Shown in pieces: positions 1 through 12,079 of a DNA stretch of 64,000 bases. The first letter of the stretch is position 1. Each line of letters opens with the position of its first letter. The DNA is from Stichopus chloronotus. Its lineage: Eukaryota > Echinodermata > Holothuroidea > Aspidochirotida > Stichopodidae. The stretch lies in assembly GCA_021234535.1 (NCBI GenBank), contig CM037845.1, positions 10,594,143-10,658,142 on the forward strand, written 5' to 3'. A model generated the notes under the pieces. The model saw only the letters and a program-made list of their open reading frames with translations, was not told the origin of the DNA and ran no database searches. Both the position numbers and the translations under genes were made by a program.

Positions 1-2865
1 GTCAAATCAAGAGCGTTTATTAGGTAAAACAGATTTTTTTTTTGGCGATTTTTCAAGGAAATAAAACGGAGGGGAAAATGTTGTTTCTTTATTTCTAATT
101 ATTTTCTGAGAACTCTTGTTTTTGGCCAGAACTGAAAGGATAAGGTCACCTGATTTTTTTCAAAAGGTCAAATTGAGGTCACTGGACGGAGTCATGTCCA
201 GCTCGAGGACGCTGCGAAAAACTGACCCAACATTGCTGCAGTGTTATCTGCGGTTCGCTACAAGGCCTACTAACACACTGTTTTTTTTTTTTTTTTCCTG
301 AACACGATCGGAAGTTGTGAAGAATTGCATGGCCGAAGGGAGTAACGTTACATAGAATACATAGAATACGGTTATGACGATAAGAAAAGATTTAACGAGT
401 GTTCAAACAGTGGACTAAAACACAAGTTCCTGGTTTGTCAGAAAATGTCAAATTTTGTGACTAAAAGATAAATATACTGAGACATAAGTGACTCGAAAAA
501 AAAAATCTATCCAGTCATTAAGGCTGACACGGTTGAAGGTTCTGTATGGCTGGATGCTAATGTTAAAATATTCAAAGAATAGACTCCATTTCTCCCACTG
601 TCATACCTGGCATTTTTTAGAAGTGCGTTCATCCACATAGCATTTCGTCTCCGGTCTATGTTCCTAGTGCGACGATATCCTGGTAAACTAGGCCCAATTT
701 ATCATTACACAGCCTCAACCAAGATTCCGGGGGCTCGGATTTGAGATATCGTCTCCTGACTCATCTAAAGGGTTTACAGTCTCTGACTGGAACACCAGAG
801 ATTTTCTCCCTCATCTCCATAGTACCGAATAAGAATTGTTTGAATTGAACCGTCGGTTGAAGCTAAAAGTCCTTTCGAGAGACTTATCAAATGGACCGGG
901 ACATGCACCATTCTAAAACTCGAACCCTTCCAGCTCAAGAACTAAACGGTCAACTAAAGAAATATACATAAAAATATGTAAATGTTATGATAGATCAAAC
1001 CGTTAACCATGAGCGAGGGGCCTACGTGCAGAGATTCGTTGTGCCCTGCCATAAATTAACTCGCCATGCCAAGTGTTTCATTGGAACATGATAACTATAG
1101 CCCACATCCATGATTTGTCATCCTCTCTTGCTATAGGAAGCCACTGAAACAATTAGCAATCAAATGAAGCACCCCAATGTCATTGAATTGCACTAATTAT
1201 AGACCGCTGGACGTAGAACAACTAAAGAGCCAGAGTTTCGGACGTATCAACTCCAAAATCAAACAAATAATAAACTGTACCGTATACCGATACATTTTCA
1301 CACTCCTCATTTCTTGTTAATTTACCGATATTAGGAGAAACGTTTGTCAAACACGTTTCATTGATTCATAAAGCAAAATGTGAACTTCTCATGTATGCAG
1401 CAGAACAATCATTCAACCTATTTCACCATTTTCACCAACCGAATAGGTATACTTGATGATAATCAATAAAAAAATCAATAGACAAACTTTTGTTTGTTTG
1501 TTTTCCCTGTTCGTAACTCAAGACCTTGTCAGTCATACATCGGTGGATAAAAATCTCCTTATTCTTTTATTTGGGAGAAAAGCATTTATGCATCAGTATG
1601 TGTGATAATATTACCGTTGCATTTGTCTCCGGGATTTTCCTTTCACTCAGCGAGTCACTATATGAGGAATAATTTACAAGTGAAAAATATTAAAGTTTCG
1701 TAGAATTACTGCTTCTCTCTCTCTCTTTCATATCTCAATAGCGCTCGGCCTATTTTTTTTTTTAAACTTTTGGATATTTACGATGGGTCTTTGGGAACCT
1801 GCAATGAAAAAAAATGTTCCCTGAAAAGTAAAACTTTTGACTTTTAAATTCAAAATATTTGAGTGTAGCAATGTTTAATTCCATGTTTGTTTTTCATAAC
1901 TCTACAATGCTCATAAACACACTGTAAAGGACAAATAGTTCCCATTTTCATCTATCATTATTTAATTATAGAACACCTACTTTGCTCATTAATGTTCTCT
2001 TGTGAATTTTAATCATTTTAATTTTGACGGTAGGTACTGATGACTGTTTTCTAGCTGTAGTATATGTATCATAGCCATGCCATCGCACGAATATATAGCA
2101 CTGTTACCGTTATACACCAGTATGGCAATTCTTTTTTGTTAACTGTGCAAGAACGGGTTAAAGTCTGATTGAAATTTGACCCGTTTTTTTTTCTCACAGC
2201 GTTAAGCTCCTTGTCAAAAGGAATGTTATAGTCTTTAAACAGATTTTTAACTTGTAGCAAAGATTAAACAATCAATAAATATTAAGGCACCGTTCTCCTA
2301 AGGCACAGTATTCGTTCATAGAAAAATTGGAGGGAAAATTCTACATTATGCATATTTATAGACAAATTCCCAGAGAAAGAAGGATTTTCTGTGGAAGATT
2401 CATGAATTGCTTTTATCATAGGCTACGAGGCGTTCAACAGTCGCGATTTCATATTCGTTAAGTTTTGAAAGAAGTTTGCTCAGGGAAAATAAGCCGTCGT
2501 TAAGCCTTGTTGTGATTTCCTGAATCAAAGCAATATGTAGTCACCGTTGTGAGGCCCACGTTCTCACTTAAATAACTCGCCACCTCTTGAAACATATATA
2601 CAAAGACCAAATTTATCCAGACAAATGGACAACAAGCGAACGTTCTCTTGTATGTGTCACCCAAAGGGATTAGGCCCACTGTTTTCCAGTGTTTTAACAA
2701 TTAATGCGGCACTATATGTAAGTGCTGTGAACTACGCTGTTTTTTTGTTTTTGTTTTTCTTTTGCTGGAGGTTTTTCTGAAAAAAATTCTTCTCTACCAC
2801 AACTAGGTCATTCGGAAAGAACCACAATTCGTAAAGAACAGGGCAGATCTAATATTTTTAAATAT
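1..2865. other. Gene-free AT-rich sequence
   Basis: I see no supportable gene. Open frames here are at most about 66 codons, in low-complexity or homopolymer contexts, and show no family motif. Homopolymer T/A runs and a small duplicated ATAGAATAC (about 352-369) are the only local structure noticed. Confidence 0.6.
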
Positions 2866-2933
2866 TTTTATTTTTATATATATATTTATATTTATATATA
2901 TTATATATATATATATTATATATATATATATAC

Positions 2934-2972
<39 letters not shown>

Positions 2973-3019
2973 TTATATATTATATATATATATATATTTA
3001 TATATATATAAATATTTTA
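2866..3019. repeat. AT-rich (TA)n/(TATATTTA)n microsatellite
   Basis: About 150 bases of almost pure A and T, with alternating TA tracts interrupted by TTTATA and TATTATA steps. It is a simple-sequence repeat adjoining the dispersed-repeat fragment that starts near 3045. Confidence 0.95.
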
Positions 3020-3044
3020 AAGATAAACATAAAAACTCACATTC

Positions 3045-3200
3045 GTCTAAGCGGAGCGTCACCATCGGTTGGTGGTGATCCTGTAACTTGTATTTTGACT
3101 TTTGCAAGCAGTCCAGATGGCCGGAAAGTGTTTCAAGCTGCATGTCACCAGGCTTGATAGAGAGGTCTCATGCCTGCAGTTTCTCAAGTACTATCGTTCT
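3045..3200 (+). repeat. Dispersed TAAGCGGAGCG-family repeat, copy 1
   Basis: This begins with TAAGCGGAGCGTCACCAT and continues with CCAGATGGCCGGAAA, AGCTGCATG and a TTTCTCAAGTACT tail. The same ordered blocks recur near 3888-4040, and the first block recurs near 9371. The order makes it a diverged copy of one interspersed family. No coding capacity is seen. Confidence 0.75.
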
Positions 3201-3640
3201 TACTAGGCTGGGTGACACGTAACTTAATGCGATTTGATGCAAACAATTAAAAAGTATAATTGCATGACTTTCTTTTTAAAAATACAGCTTATTCGTTAAT
3301 TATTCAGAGAAGCAATATTTTGGCCACCTTTGAAGATGGTCAGGTTAACTCCCCCCCCCCCCAACACCCCACTTTGATCCGCCAGGCTGGGATTTTTAGA
3401 CTTTGGCCATTCGTCAAGTGAACGTGCAACCACGTCAACCACGTTTAACGTTTAAAATTATTGAGCTAAACGTTTGTTTTTTATTTGAACCAGCAGACCA
3501 AATAGGTCAGCAAATTGAAAGAATGACATTGCGTTATTTGACTGGTGGATTTTTTTTTAGTTTAGCTTAGTTTAGTTTTTTTTCCAAGTACATAAATAAA
3601 GTTTATACAAGATGAAATGTACGTAAAGAAAACAACGCAT
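3201..3640. other. Non-coding sequence with poly-C tract
   Basis: There is no gene. It holds a poly-C run near 3351-3362 and T-rich tracts near 3550-3580. I saw no coding or RNA structure. Confidence 0.5.
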
Positions 3641-4060
3641 GCAGTGGCGTATCCAGGAATTTGTGGAGGGGGAGGCCGTAGCCTCTGCCGGAATTACTGC
3701 AATTGAAAGATCCGAACGTAGCGCCACGATCAGTTGGCGCGGAGAGTACAAGAAAGTTTTTGCTAGGGGGTGGGGGGGGGGGATGCTTTCCCCGGAAAAT
3801 TGTGAAATCTGCAGATCTCCTGCAATCTGGAGCATTTGAGAAGACCTTAAAAGACCTTCCAAGGGGAGGGGGTGCAAACACGTGAAGACTATCTAAGCGG
3901 AGCGTCACCATTGGTTGGCGCGGAGCGCACAAGAAAATTTTGGGTTTTACAAACCCCCCAGATGGCCGGAAATAGTTTTTTCAGCTGCATGAACCCAGCC
4001 TTGAAATATAAATCTCATGTCTACAATTTCTCAGTTACTGAGAAAATAATTAGTCTGTGA
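3641..4060 (+). repeat. TAAGCGGAGCG-family repeat, copy 2, with CAGTGGCG-type left end
   Basis: The left edge reads CAGTGGCGTATCCAGG, which resembles the CAGTGG-type terminus of non-autonomous hAT-like elements. It runs into G-rich tracts (around 3770-3782 and 3861-3871) and then the block TAAGCGGAGCGTCACCATTG (about 3894), the CCAGATGGCCGGAAA block and the tail seen in copy 1. A degenerate right end may lie near 4445-4465 (CCCCCTGGCTACGGGCCTG). Small open frames on both strands come from this repeat and are not genes. Confidence 0.6.
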
Positions 4061-4690
4061 AAAATGAAGCAATGCCGAGATGAGCATTCAAAGAAACGTT
4101 TGTCTCTACAAGCCACTCAGATAGATGAAAACTGCCCTTCCTGGGTGTTTAACATGCAGACATACATGCTCCCAACCCTGCATTCCACCCCTACCTTGGT
4201 AGGCCTGCCACATAAATTGAGGGAATTACTATTTAGCGATATCGCGGGGAAAAAAAGCGAAAATGAGATCAAGCAGGGTCGCCCTGTTCGCCCTACTTTC
4301 CCTGGCTATGCCTATGCTCCTGGGTATTTCTGCTACAAGTGAACGATATGCCAAGATAAAAAAATATTTCATAGCTGACCCTTCAAACACATGGCTGGAA
4401 AAAATGGACCTCCCTCAACTTAGGGTGGGTCGTTCGAACGCTCCGACCCCCCTGGCTACGGGCCTGTATTCCCTCAAGTTTACCTACATACATATAGTAG
4501 GCCTATATTGATACTAATCATGTCAATTACCGCTTATTTCTGATATTTTCAGCAAGATATGCAGTATTTAAAAAAAAATGGGGAATGTGAGGGGGGGGGG
4601 CCATGGCCCAATGCCCCCCCCCCCGTGTACGCTAGTGAACGCATGTATCAAAGGAAAAGAAGAAGGAACCAGATGAAGCTGAGAGCTTTT
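4061..4690. other. Repeat-derived non-coding sequence with G10/C11 inverted tracts
   Basis: There is no gene. A G10 run (4591-4600) and a C11 run (4614-4624) flank CCATGGCCCAATG, so the segment could fold into a GC-only hairpin or form a G-rich structure. It lies next to the 3' end of the LINE remnant. Confidence 0.55.
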
Positions 4691-4718
4691 CTAGTCTGGT
4701 CCAATCCAGAAGTTAACG

Positions 4719-4931
4719 TTAAATATTACAAAACATAATGGAATTATGTACCCATATATAAGTGCAAAATAAATCGTAAGGGATTTTAGGCTCAAAATAC
4801 ACAAGAGACTGATCAAGAAAGGTATAAAGAAAGTAGATGTTTTTGAAGTACTGCTTAAACAAATTAATATTTGAGGAATTACGTAAATTTGTGTCAAGGG
4901 AATTCCAGAGGTGTACACCATAACTTCTCAC
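4719..4931 (-). pseudogene. LINE ORF2 C-terminal tail remnant
   Basis: A 70-codon open frame that reads SYGVHLWNSL near its start, followed by LFKQYFKNIYF. The pattern of an aromatic-glycine-x-x-x-W-N-S-L motif and then a lysine-rich helix is typical of the extreme C-terminus of jockey/CR1-type ORF2 proteins, downstream of the RT and thumb. It follows the RT remnant in the right order and strand. Confidence 0.7.
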
Positions 4932-5105
4932 CTGAGAGTGGGCAAACGTTGTTCGTGTGAAAGGCTGTACCAGATTATTTTTTTCCCTTTGTAGGATAGT
5001 TATGATGAGTACTGTGTGGGTAGAAAAACGAGTTCAAATCATAGGGAAGTTGATTATTATGATGTCTATGTAAGAAGATACCTAACTGATATTTATAGTG
5101 ATCCT

Positions 5106-6860
5106 TTAGAGTAAGAATACTGAGGTTATAAAAACACGGAAGGGTATGGGTGTAAAGTGCGGAATATTTGAGATTAAGCGGACAGACCTCTTTTGAAGAA
5201 CAAGGAGTTTATCGAGGTAAGTTTGAGAGGAATTTCCCCAGAGAAAAATACTGTAAGTAAGATGTGGGACTACTAGAGAGTTGTAGATAGGTAACAAAGT
5301 GTAACTGGGAAGATGATACCTTAATCTATTTATAACACTGACTATTCTAGAGACGGATTTTGCAACATTGTCAATGTGATTTTTCCAAGAAAGCTTATTG
5401 TCAATTGTGATACCTAAACAATTTGTGAAATTACTATTTTTTATAATGGTACCTTTGAAATTTAAGAAAAAATTAGAGTTATCTCCTCTGCTGTTATCAA
5501 AAACCAACAACTTAGTTTTGTTAATATTTAAGGATAACTTGTTAGCAGCTAGCTAGTCAGCAACACGGTTTTATTCTAAGGAAGCCACTTGAAGGGCTTC
5601 GTTCACATTACGATTGTAGCAATAGACAGTAGTGTCGTCAGCAAAGAGTACAAGCTGACTTAGTTAGAAGATCGATACATATCATTAATATATAATATAA
5701 ATAATAAAGGTCCCAAAATAGAGCCTTGTGGAACACCGACAGAAATTTCCTTAATGTTAGAATCTTTACCTTTGTACCGGACAAATTGTTTTCTGTTTTC
5801 AAGATAACTTCTAAACCAATTAAGTGCCACACCCCGTACTCCGTGCTTATACAATTTATTGAGTAAAATACTATGATTAATGGTATCAAATGCCTTTGAT
5901 AGATCAATGAACAAGGCTACAGTAGAGGCCCTATTATCCAGACTACATACAATGTCGTCCACAAATTTTAAGGCGGCCATATATGTAGAGTGATTTTCCC
6001 TAAACCTGCATACTGTCCGGTATATAACAGATTATGCTTATTTATAAAATTAAACCGTCTATTGTAAACGAGTCTTTCAAAGGTCTTAGAAATAGCTGGT
6101 AACACTGACACAGGGCGATAATTTGATACAATATCCGAATCACCAGACTTATACACAGGTATTACTTTAGCAATCTTTAACTCATTGGGGAAAATTCCCT
6201 CTCTGAAAGGTAAGTTCAAAATATGAGTAAGGGGATCTACAATGTATGGTGATTTTGCGTTTTGTTATTTCAGAATAGTAGATGTAACTAGCTCTTGGCT
6301 TACAGGATGTAAAACGCAGGTATTAGACACATTAATTTCATTTAAATATGACTCGAAACTGACTTTACTGTCACCTATCTCATTGGCTAGGTTTTCACCA
6401 ACAGTTGAAAGAAGTCATTAAATTTGACAGCATAGAGTTCATTATACTTGAGTCTCTTGTAGAAGTGATACTTGAACAATGGGAGCTAAACTCCCATCTA
6501 TTTAATAATCTATTTATACCAGTTAATATCTTCTTGCTATCTCCTATATTCTCAGTGAATAAAAATTAGTATAGTGGGACGTTTTAGCGCTACGGACTAC
6601 AGTACCTGAGAAAATTATATTCAGTGGGGCTTCTTTTGTACTCGCATTACAGGATATTCTTCTTTCGAATAGACTGAAGAATACCTGTGGTAATCCAGGG
6701 TGATTTCTGTAAATTCTTCTTAGACTTGAAGTTTCTTAAACGGCAATTTCTGTTATATATTTCACAAAATTTACTATAAAAGGTTCTAAATGAGGATTGT
6801 GGATTATTATCCCACAACACAGCATACCAGTCACATGAACTAAGCTCCATTTTCATACTT
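5106..6860 (-). pseudogene. LINE reverse transcriptase remnant
   Basis: Fragments in different frames make up an RVT_1-type domain. 6856-6647 is the pre-RT linker with SPWITTGILQSIRKKN. 6219-5968 carries KVIPVYKSGD and NYRPVSVLP. 5980-5660 carries LFIDLSKAFDTINHSIL, which holds the first catalytic Asp, and GVPQGSILGPLLFILYIND. The second catalytic box, FADD, is at 5645-5634 in another frame and is followed by in-frame stops. 5510-5106 carries the thumb-side motif LGITIDNKLSWKNHI. At least two frameshifts and several stops separate these pieces, so no active polymerase is made. The catalytic residues themselves are still readable. Confidence 0.9.
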
Positions 6861-6939
6861 AATACAATGCGATTGCGCGTATCACGTCTTAGATAACTAC
6901 TTTTATGGGCGTGTCTTCTAGGGGGGAGGGGGCTTAATC

Positions 6940-7687
6940 ATCACAAATAATAGCAATAGAATAATGGTCTGATATATCAGTTTTTATGATGGTGGACCTA
7001 GTCTTGATATCGATATTCGTAAAAATATTGTCCATAAGGGATGACGACATACTGGTTACTCTAGTTGGTCTATCAATGACAGGATAAAAGGAAAAAGATT
7101 GTAAAGTATTCTCAAATACATCTGCAGTTTGTTCAGATTAATATTAAAGTCACCAGCGAGAAAACACACGTCACGTTCAGCATTTAATCTGTAACATTCT
7201 TCGACTACGTCATCTATAAACCCACCAACGACGTCACCTGGCGGACGGTATACAACTCCAACAATGATGTTTTTTGAATTAACATTATTAACTTTTAGAA
7301 ACAAAGACTCAAAATGCATGGAATTTAACCAGTTGTTCATGACAGTGAATTGCAGCTCACTCCTAATGATAATGTTACCCCTCCCCCACGCTTGTCTGAA
7401 CGCCCCGTACACACTTACGCAGAGCCCGGAAGATGATACAGTGCAGTATAATCATTATCATATAGCCATATCTCTGTGATGACAATTAAAGAAAATGGAT
7501 AATTATCAACACAGCAAATGAAACTTACGATTGAATCAAAGTTATGAGGTAGTGATCTACCATTAATATGTAGAATAAAAAACTTTGCATGACTTCCATT
7601 GACAAATTCATTAAAATCATTTAAATCTGAATAACAACAATTGATTTGAGCCTGTAAAAACCACGAATCAACATAGGAATTCTCCAT
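6940..7687 (-). pseudogene. LINE endonuclease remnant
   Basis: The frame opening at ATG 7687 has FILHINGRSLPHNFDSI and SLIVITEIWL, the N-terminal beta-strands and Asn/Glu metal-binding region of the exonuclease-endonuclease-phosphatase fold. A second frame (7412-7056) carries VGVVYRPPG and FLAGDFNIN. A third carries the C-terminal SDH catalytic motif (SDHYSI; SDHY codons at 6972-6961). The three frames mean at least two frameshifts. In LINEs this nuclease nicks target DNA to prime reverse transcription. Confidence 0.88.
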
Positions 7688-8149
7688 AATATGCGTAAAA
7701 AAAAAGAAAAAGAAAAGAAAATGGAAAACAACACAATAATTAGGATAAGAATCTAACGAGAAAAAATCACTTCCGAAATTGGAAAGCGAGTGTCAGCCAC
7801 CAGATAATCCATTGCAATTGCATTTTTTAATTCACTTGATCTGACAGCATCTTGGTCAATGTCGTGTGCATGTACCTTATAATCTGCAACGATCCAAGAA
7901 CTGTACGTAACAATGGGCTAGCCAGGGGATAAAGTTTATAGAAAGGAATTTTGGCAGAATACTTCTTCAGTTCTTCGGCCTGCAGAAAAGCTTAATCCTG
8001 CCATAGAAAGTAGACTTCTTTATATCATCCATGGAAGACGTCTGTAGTAGCTATAGGTTTGTACACTGAGATTAAGTCACACAGGGTATTAAGTGCAATG
8101 AGAAATGTACCGAGAAACAAAATGGCGTCCCAGGGAAGTTACAAGTAGC

Positions 8150-8430
8150 CTATAGAGATTGTAGATCTTCTGCTTGTTTAACCTGGTATTTCTTTTCATC
8201 CTTTGTGACGACATATATGCGGCCATCCAGTGTCCAGTGTCGTGCAATATTAGGATGTTTTCTTACCTTTGCATATAAGGATTGCTTCAAAGTAGTTAAC
8301 TTCCTCATTAATGAAAATCCGGGTGCTCCTTAACGACTTTCGTGCCCTGTACACTCTGTCCCTTACTTTGTATGAAGTCAGTTTTACAAGTATAGGCCTG
8401 GGCTTGTTTCCATCAGTGGCAGTAGTAATT
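8150..8430 (-). pseudogene. LINE ORF1-like protein C-terminal remnant
   Basis: The minus strand reads KPRPILVKLTSYKVRDRVY then ARKSLRSTRIFINEE. After a one-frame slip it continues LTTLKQSLYAKVRKHPNIAR and then WTLDGRIYVV, ending at a TAG at 8152-8150. The pattern K-P-R-P-I-hydrophobic-V-K, R-x-R-V-Y, I-F-I-N-E and W-T-x-D-G-R-I-Y is the usual C-terminal domain of ORF1 proteins in jockey/CR1/L2-type LINEs, which bind element RNA. It precedes the endonuclease by about 460 bases. The N-terminal half is not recognisable. Confidence 0.75.
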
Positions 8431-9310
8431 TTTCAGTGAAATAACCACCGATTCATCAATTGTAACCTCTGGTCAATTCTCGACCGTGGAAATTAACTTA
8501 CAATTGGCCTTTATTCCCACCACTAGAGCAACACTGCAAACGAAAAAAAGTAATTTCATAAGTATCATAGCAAAACTCATTTACACCAGCTCTCTCTGTT
8601 CTGTCAAGGGTGTCAAAAAGTTTTGTCTAAATATGCATGGTTTGAAACCCTGAACCCTTTTCGAGAAAAAAAAATTAGTGGAGTTATGTTTACCCAGCTC
8701 CCTTGATTAGTTCAACTTGCAAGGAAACGCTGTTATTTTTAAATCATGCAAACAATATTTGGAAAGTGTGCCGTAAAACCTTCGAAATACTCTTTGGGTG
8801 AGATGACTGCATGGGGTGCATGTTCGTGTACTGCAAACCTACAATACAGTCGCATGAATCTTACGGCAGGCCAATTAAACAGCCGATAAATCGCTAACAT
8901 CATAAACTTATAGTGATAAGGAATTTTGGAAATACTCTACAGATTAATTAGACACTTGCCGAAGTTTTCGTATCAGTTTCTGGTTATTTACGCCTTTTTT
9001 TCGATCAGCAGGCTACCACTCCTGGTGAATTCGGAAGAGGAATGACGACTGTCGTAGTTTCTGAAATATCGCTCAAAATATGGGAGGGGTGGACCACCTT
9101 GCAGGTCATATTTCGGAGAAGAAGGGGTTTGGACCCCTTTGATTCCTCCCATGTATCGATCTTTGAGGAATAACGAGGAAAAATGAGGACGAAGACCATC
9201 CTGCTTATTCTACGTATGAATATGATTATAATTAACTGCTGTTGGTTAAGTTATTACAAAATGGGCATAGCGGACAGATAGCACTTCGTAGGGTTGAAAC
9301 CCGTCCGGTA
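8431..9310. other. Gene-free sequence
   Basis: I see no gene. Open frames are below 65 codons and have no family motif. The 9060-9190 stretch has short GC-richer segments, with no clear structure. Confidence 0.5.
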
Positions 9311-9470
9311 CAGGTGGAGCACAGCCATGGGCGTCAGCAAGTTTCAGAAAGTGAAGGGAACACTATACTATCTAAGCGGAGCGCCACCATTGGTTGACGC
9401 GTAGCGTAGCAGAAAATTTTGGGTACACAAGACCCCCTAGATTGCAAGAGACGGCCTTCCTGAGTCGTTT
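9311..9470 (+). repeat. TAAGCGGAGCG-family repeat, copy 3
   Basis: It starts near CCATGGGCGTCAGCA (about 9328) and carries TAAGCGGAGCGCCACCATTG (about 9374), then CAGAAAATTTTGGGT. The same blocks occur near 3900. No coding content. Confidence 0.7.
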
Positions 9471-10080
9471 TTAGTTACATCAGAACCAGATCTGTGAAGA
9501 GAAATTTTGTCTCACAAAAATAAATTCCGTCAGAAAGTACTGGTAGAAAGATGCCGTTCTGATACCAGTTAAGGGAGACGAATTACACAGCGTCCATCTC
9601 AAACAAAATATTGAAAGAGTGGCGCCGTCACCTCCGGGATGAGTTAGGTAGTATATAAAATACATGCATGTAGGTGCGAGACATCAGTTGTTATGTGCCC
9701 AGATACTTTAATAATAATAATAATCAGAAAAAGGCACGCAGAGCGTGTGTAGCGCCTAGCCGACATTCATCAATAAAGATCTACCATATCCGGCGAATAC
9801 ATGTAGCCTTAATTACTTGAAGTTGAAATGCGTCGTTGTTTTCTCTGATCCAAAAAACACTCTAAAACATCGTTCAAACATCGCACAAATTTTTATCAGA
9901 GGTCTCAGACGAAGCGGGGAGGGTGAATATCGGACTGAGGAAGGGGGATAAAGGGCCAAGCGCTGTTCTAATTTCCAGTGCAATTTATTGATAAAGATTC
10001 TTAAGTTTGATTCTACTTGAATCAGCTCAGCAATTGTAATAGAAAATCGCGCATATGCATGTGATTTTTTTTTAAATAAC
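9471..10080. other. Non-coding sequence with a short AAT-type repeat
   Basis: No gene is seen. An (ATA)n run near 9710-9723 precedes GCACGCAGAGCGTGTGTAGC. Such short triplet runs are common at ends of degraded retroelements, but I cannot assign a family. Confidence 0.4.
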
Positions 10081-10190
10081 TGATTTGAAAAGTGGGTGGG
10101 ACAAATGATATGATATCCCCTCCACTTTTGAAAGTGGAGGGGACATGTCCCCCCTGTCCCCCATCTGTTGACGCCCATGCACACAGCTGT
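10081..10190. repeat. Hairpin-bearing dispersed-repeat fragment
   Basis: Near-perfect inverted repeat: 13-base arms at 10116-10128 and 10131-10143 (core CCCCTCCACTTT / AAAGTGGAGGGG) separated by TG. It is followed by poly-C-rich sequence and TGACGCCCATG, the inverse of the ATGGGCGTCA block near 9330. It may be the opposite-orientation end of the same repeat family. Confidence 0.6.
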
Positions 10191-11993
10191 TATCCCCATG
10201 AACTTGAAGTCTATTAATACGTCGACATATTATGATATGGTAATATTTCACAACGGGGATATTTGACGGATTCCAAAATAACTGCAAACCGGTACTTCTG
10301 CTTCCTGACTTGAAGCGTCTATTGCCGTACTCTATGCACGGTTGCTCAAATACTTGAGTAACAATGAAATCAAAATATCGAAAAAGTCTGCAAACGTCAT
10401 ACATCATGGTAATGTTGGAGAACGTACTGTGCATACGTCTGCCATGAAATTGACGTAATTTTTGTTTTTCGTTTTGGTTTTTTTTTTTTGTCATTTTTTT
10501 TTTTTTTTTTGAGGCGCTTTATTCACATCTTAATACACCACTATATGCTTAGGACAATCGACGAGTTTGCGAATGGTTTATGTCAAACCAAAAGTGAAGT
10601 ATTTTTTTTTCTCCTTTGCAAACGAACAATGTGAACATATTGAGAGGAGTTGGTAAAGATCACATTCTTTGGTGATATTTACAATTTGCCAATGAGAAAC
10701 ACATTGTTACGTTCCAATTATTATCATTATTTTCGTCACCTGAATTTACCGGCGTCGAGGGGCGTATAAGCGTGCACTTTAACCTTCTCAAGAAGATTAC
10801 AAAAGACTATTGGTTTCCTGTACTGGAATACAGATGGACTTTTCAAATCATTACCGTCATGCACAGATAAAGTTACAAATTCAACAGTCTTGAGGAAAGA
10901 TGGTGAACTGTTATACGTTTATCGTAATCAAATATTTATGCATAGCTGAGTTATGACGGTAATGGGACAATAACACGTAAAGCCAATCGAACTACTTAAG
11001 AATCGTTAGGTGTACCAATCATTTCATTCGTACATCTATACGCAATAAGCTCAAAGTGTAGGCCGCGCCTACTTGTTTAGAAGTTACCAAAATATAAATT
11101 GCACCTACTATGGTGGTAAAGACAAAGAAATACCGATGATTATCAAATACATCTATTGAAAGGGCATGAACCTGAGCTGGTGTTAATAAAAACCAGAAAA
11201 AGAAAAACCGAAGAACCAAAAAAAAAAAAAAAAAACTGTATTAAAGGTGATTGATCATCATATTAATATATCATGTGAGCTAATTAGCCGCTTCTTGATA
11301 GCCGACTTCTGAAAACGTTATTTGCGGTTACACTTTTCACCTGTTCGTGTACGGTTTGTACTCTAATAGCAAATCAGTACATAGGAACATGTACCGTGTA
11401 TGGAATGTTTAATACCATTTCAAACTTAAGACGTTAGCAGAGCGTTATCAAGAAGAGAATAACTTCAGATGATATGTTTATAAGACGTCCAATCACCTTT
11501 ACCCATGAGCCGTATTAAGAGACTCTTGTAAGAGATGGAAAAAGAAAAGGTTTGTGGCCCTTTGATTACACTGAAATCTTTGCTGCTGTTAATCAATAAT
11601 TCAATTCAATTGCCAAAGAAACTAGTTAAAACTATTTGAAATTATTTAATGGAATTCGACCTCTCAGTGACAATCATAAATTTAATTAGTTTACTAACCA
11701 CTTTTTGAGTAGAAAAAAAACAACAAAAAACTACACAATGCACTCGCTCTAATCGTGACATTTGTAAACAGACCGTGTAAGAAAATAATAACAAAAAGTG
11801 TCATGGCAATGTAATAGTTAGCACTTTATTATTCGCTTTACTCATTAGATGACGCATTCGTCAACATAAATTCTAATCCTAGATTTGAGACTATTTCAAA
11901 TATTTCAACATTTAAGCTTACAATGTAACTATGTAGCGTATCATGGTAGAACGACCATCTACTAGTATAAGTACGTTACAACGTTACGTGTGC

Positions 11994-11994
<1 letters not shown>
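10191..11994. other. Gene-free AT-rich sequence
   Basis: No gene is seen. Homopolymer T (about 10480-10511) and A (about 11219-11235) tracts are present. Open frames lack any recognisable motif. Confidence 0.5.

Positions 11995-12077
<83 letters not shown>
11995..12077. repeat. (TA)n microsatellite
   Basis: About 80 bases of uninterrupted TA dinucleotide repeat. The tyrosine/isoleucine-rich minus-strand open frame across it is an artefact of the repeat. Confidence 0.98.

Positions 12078-12079
<2 letters not shown>

Larger units (their letters stand above)
4690..8430 (-). mobile_element. Degenerate non-LTR retrotransposon (LINE, jockey/CR1-like order)
   Basis: On the minus strand the parts occur in the usual LINE order: an ORF1-like C-terminal domain (8430-8150), an apurinic-type endonuclease (7687-6940), reverse transcriptase (about 6860-5600) and a C-terminal region (5510-4719). 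The element is about 3.7 kb and looks 5'-truncated, because ORF1 is recognisable only in its C-terminal half. Coding parts are in different frames with in-frame stops, so it is an inactive fossil. I did not find a poly-A or short tandem tail or a target-site duplication. Clade assignment (jockey, CR1 or Daphne) would need a phylogeny of the RT domain. Confidence 0.88.

Noticed and set aside
3572..3932. Overlapping frames of 60-109 codons on both strands
   Set aside because: They read through a dispersed repeat with poly-G tracts.
9295..9325. tRNA-like T-arm word near GGGTTGAAACCCGTCC
   Set aside because: No acceptor, D or anticodon arms at the proper distances.
10072..10494. 140- and 128-codon overlapping minus-strand frames
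   Set aside because: No recognisable domain, run into poly-T and hairpin repeat; most likely chance frames.
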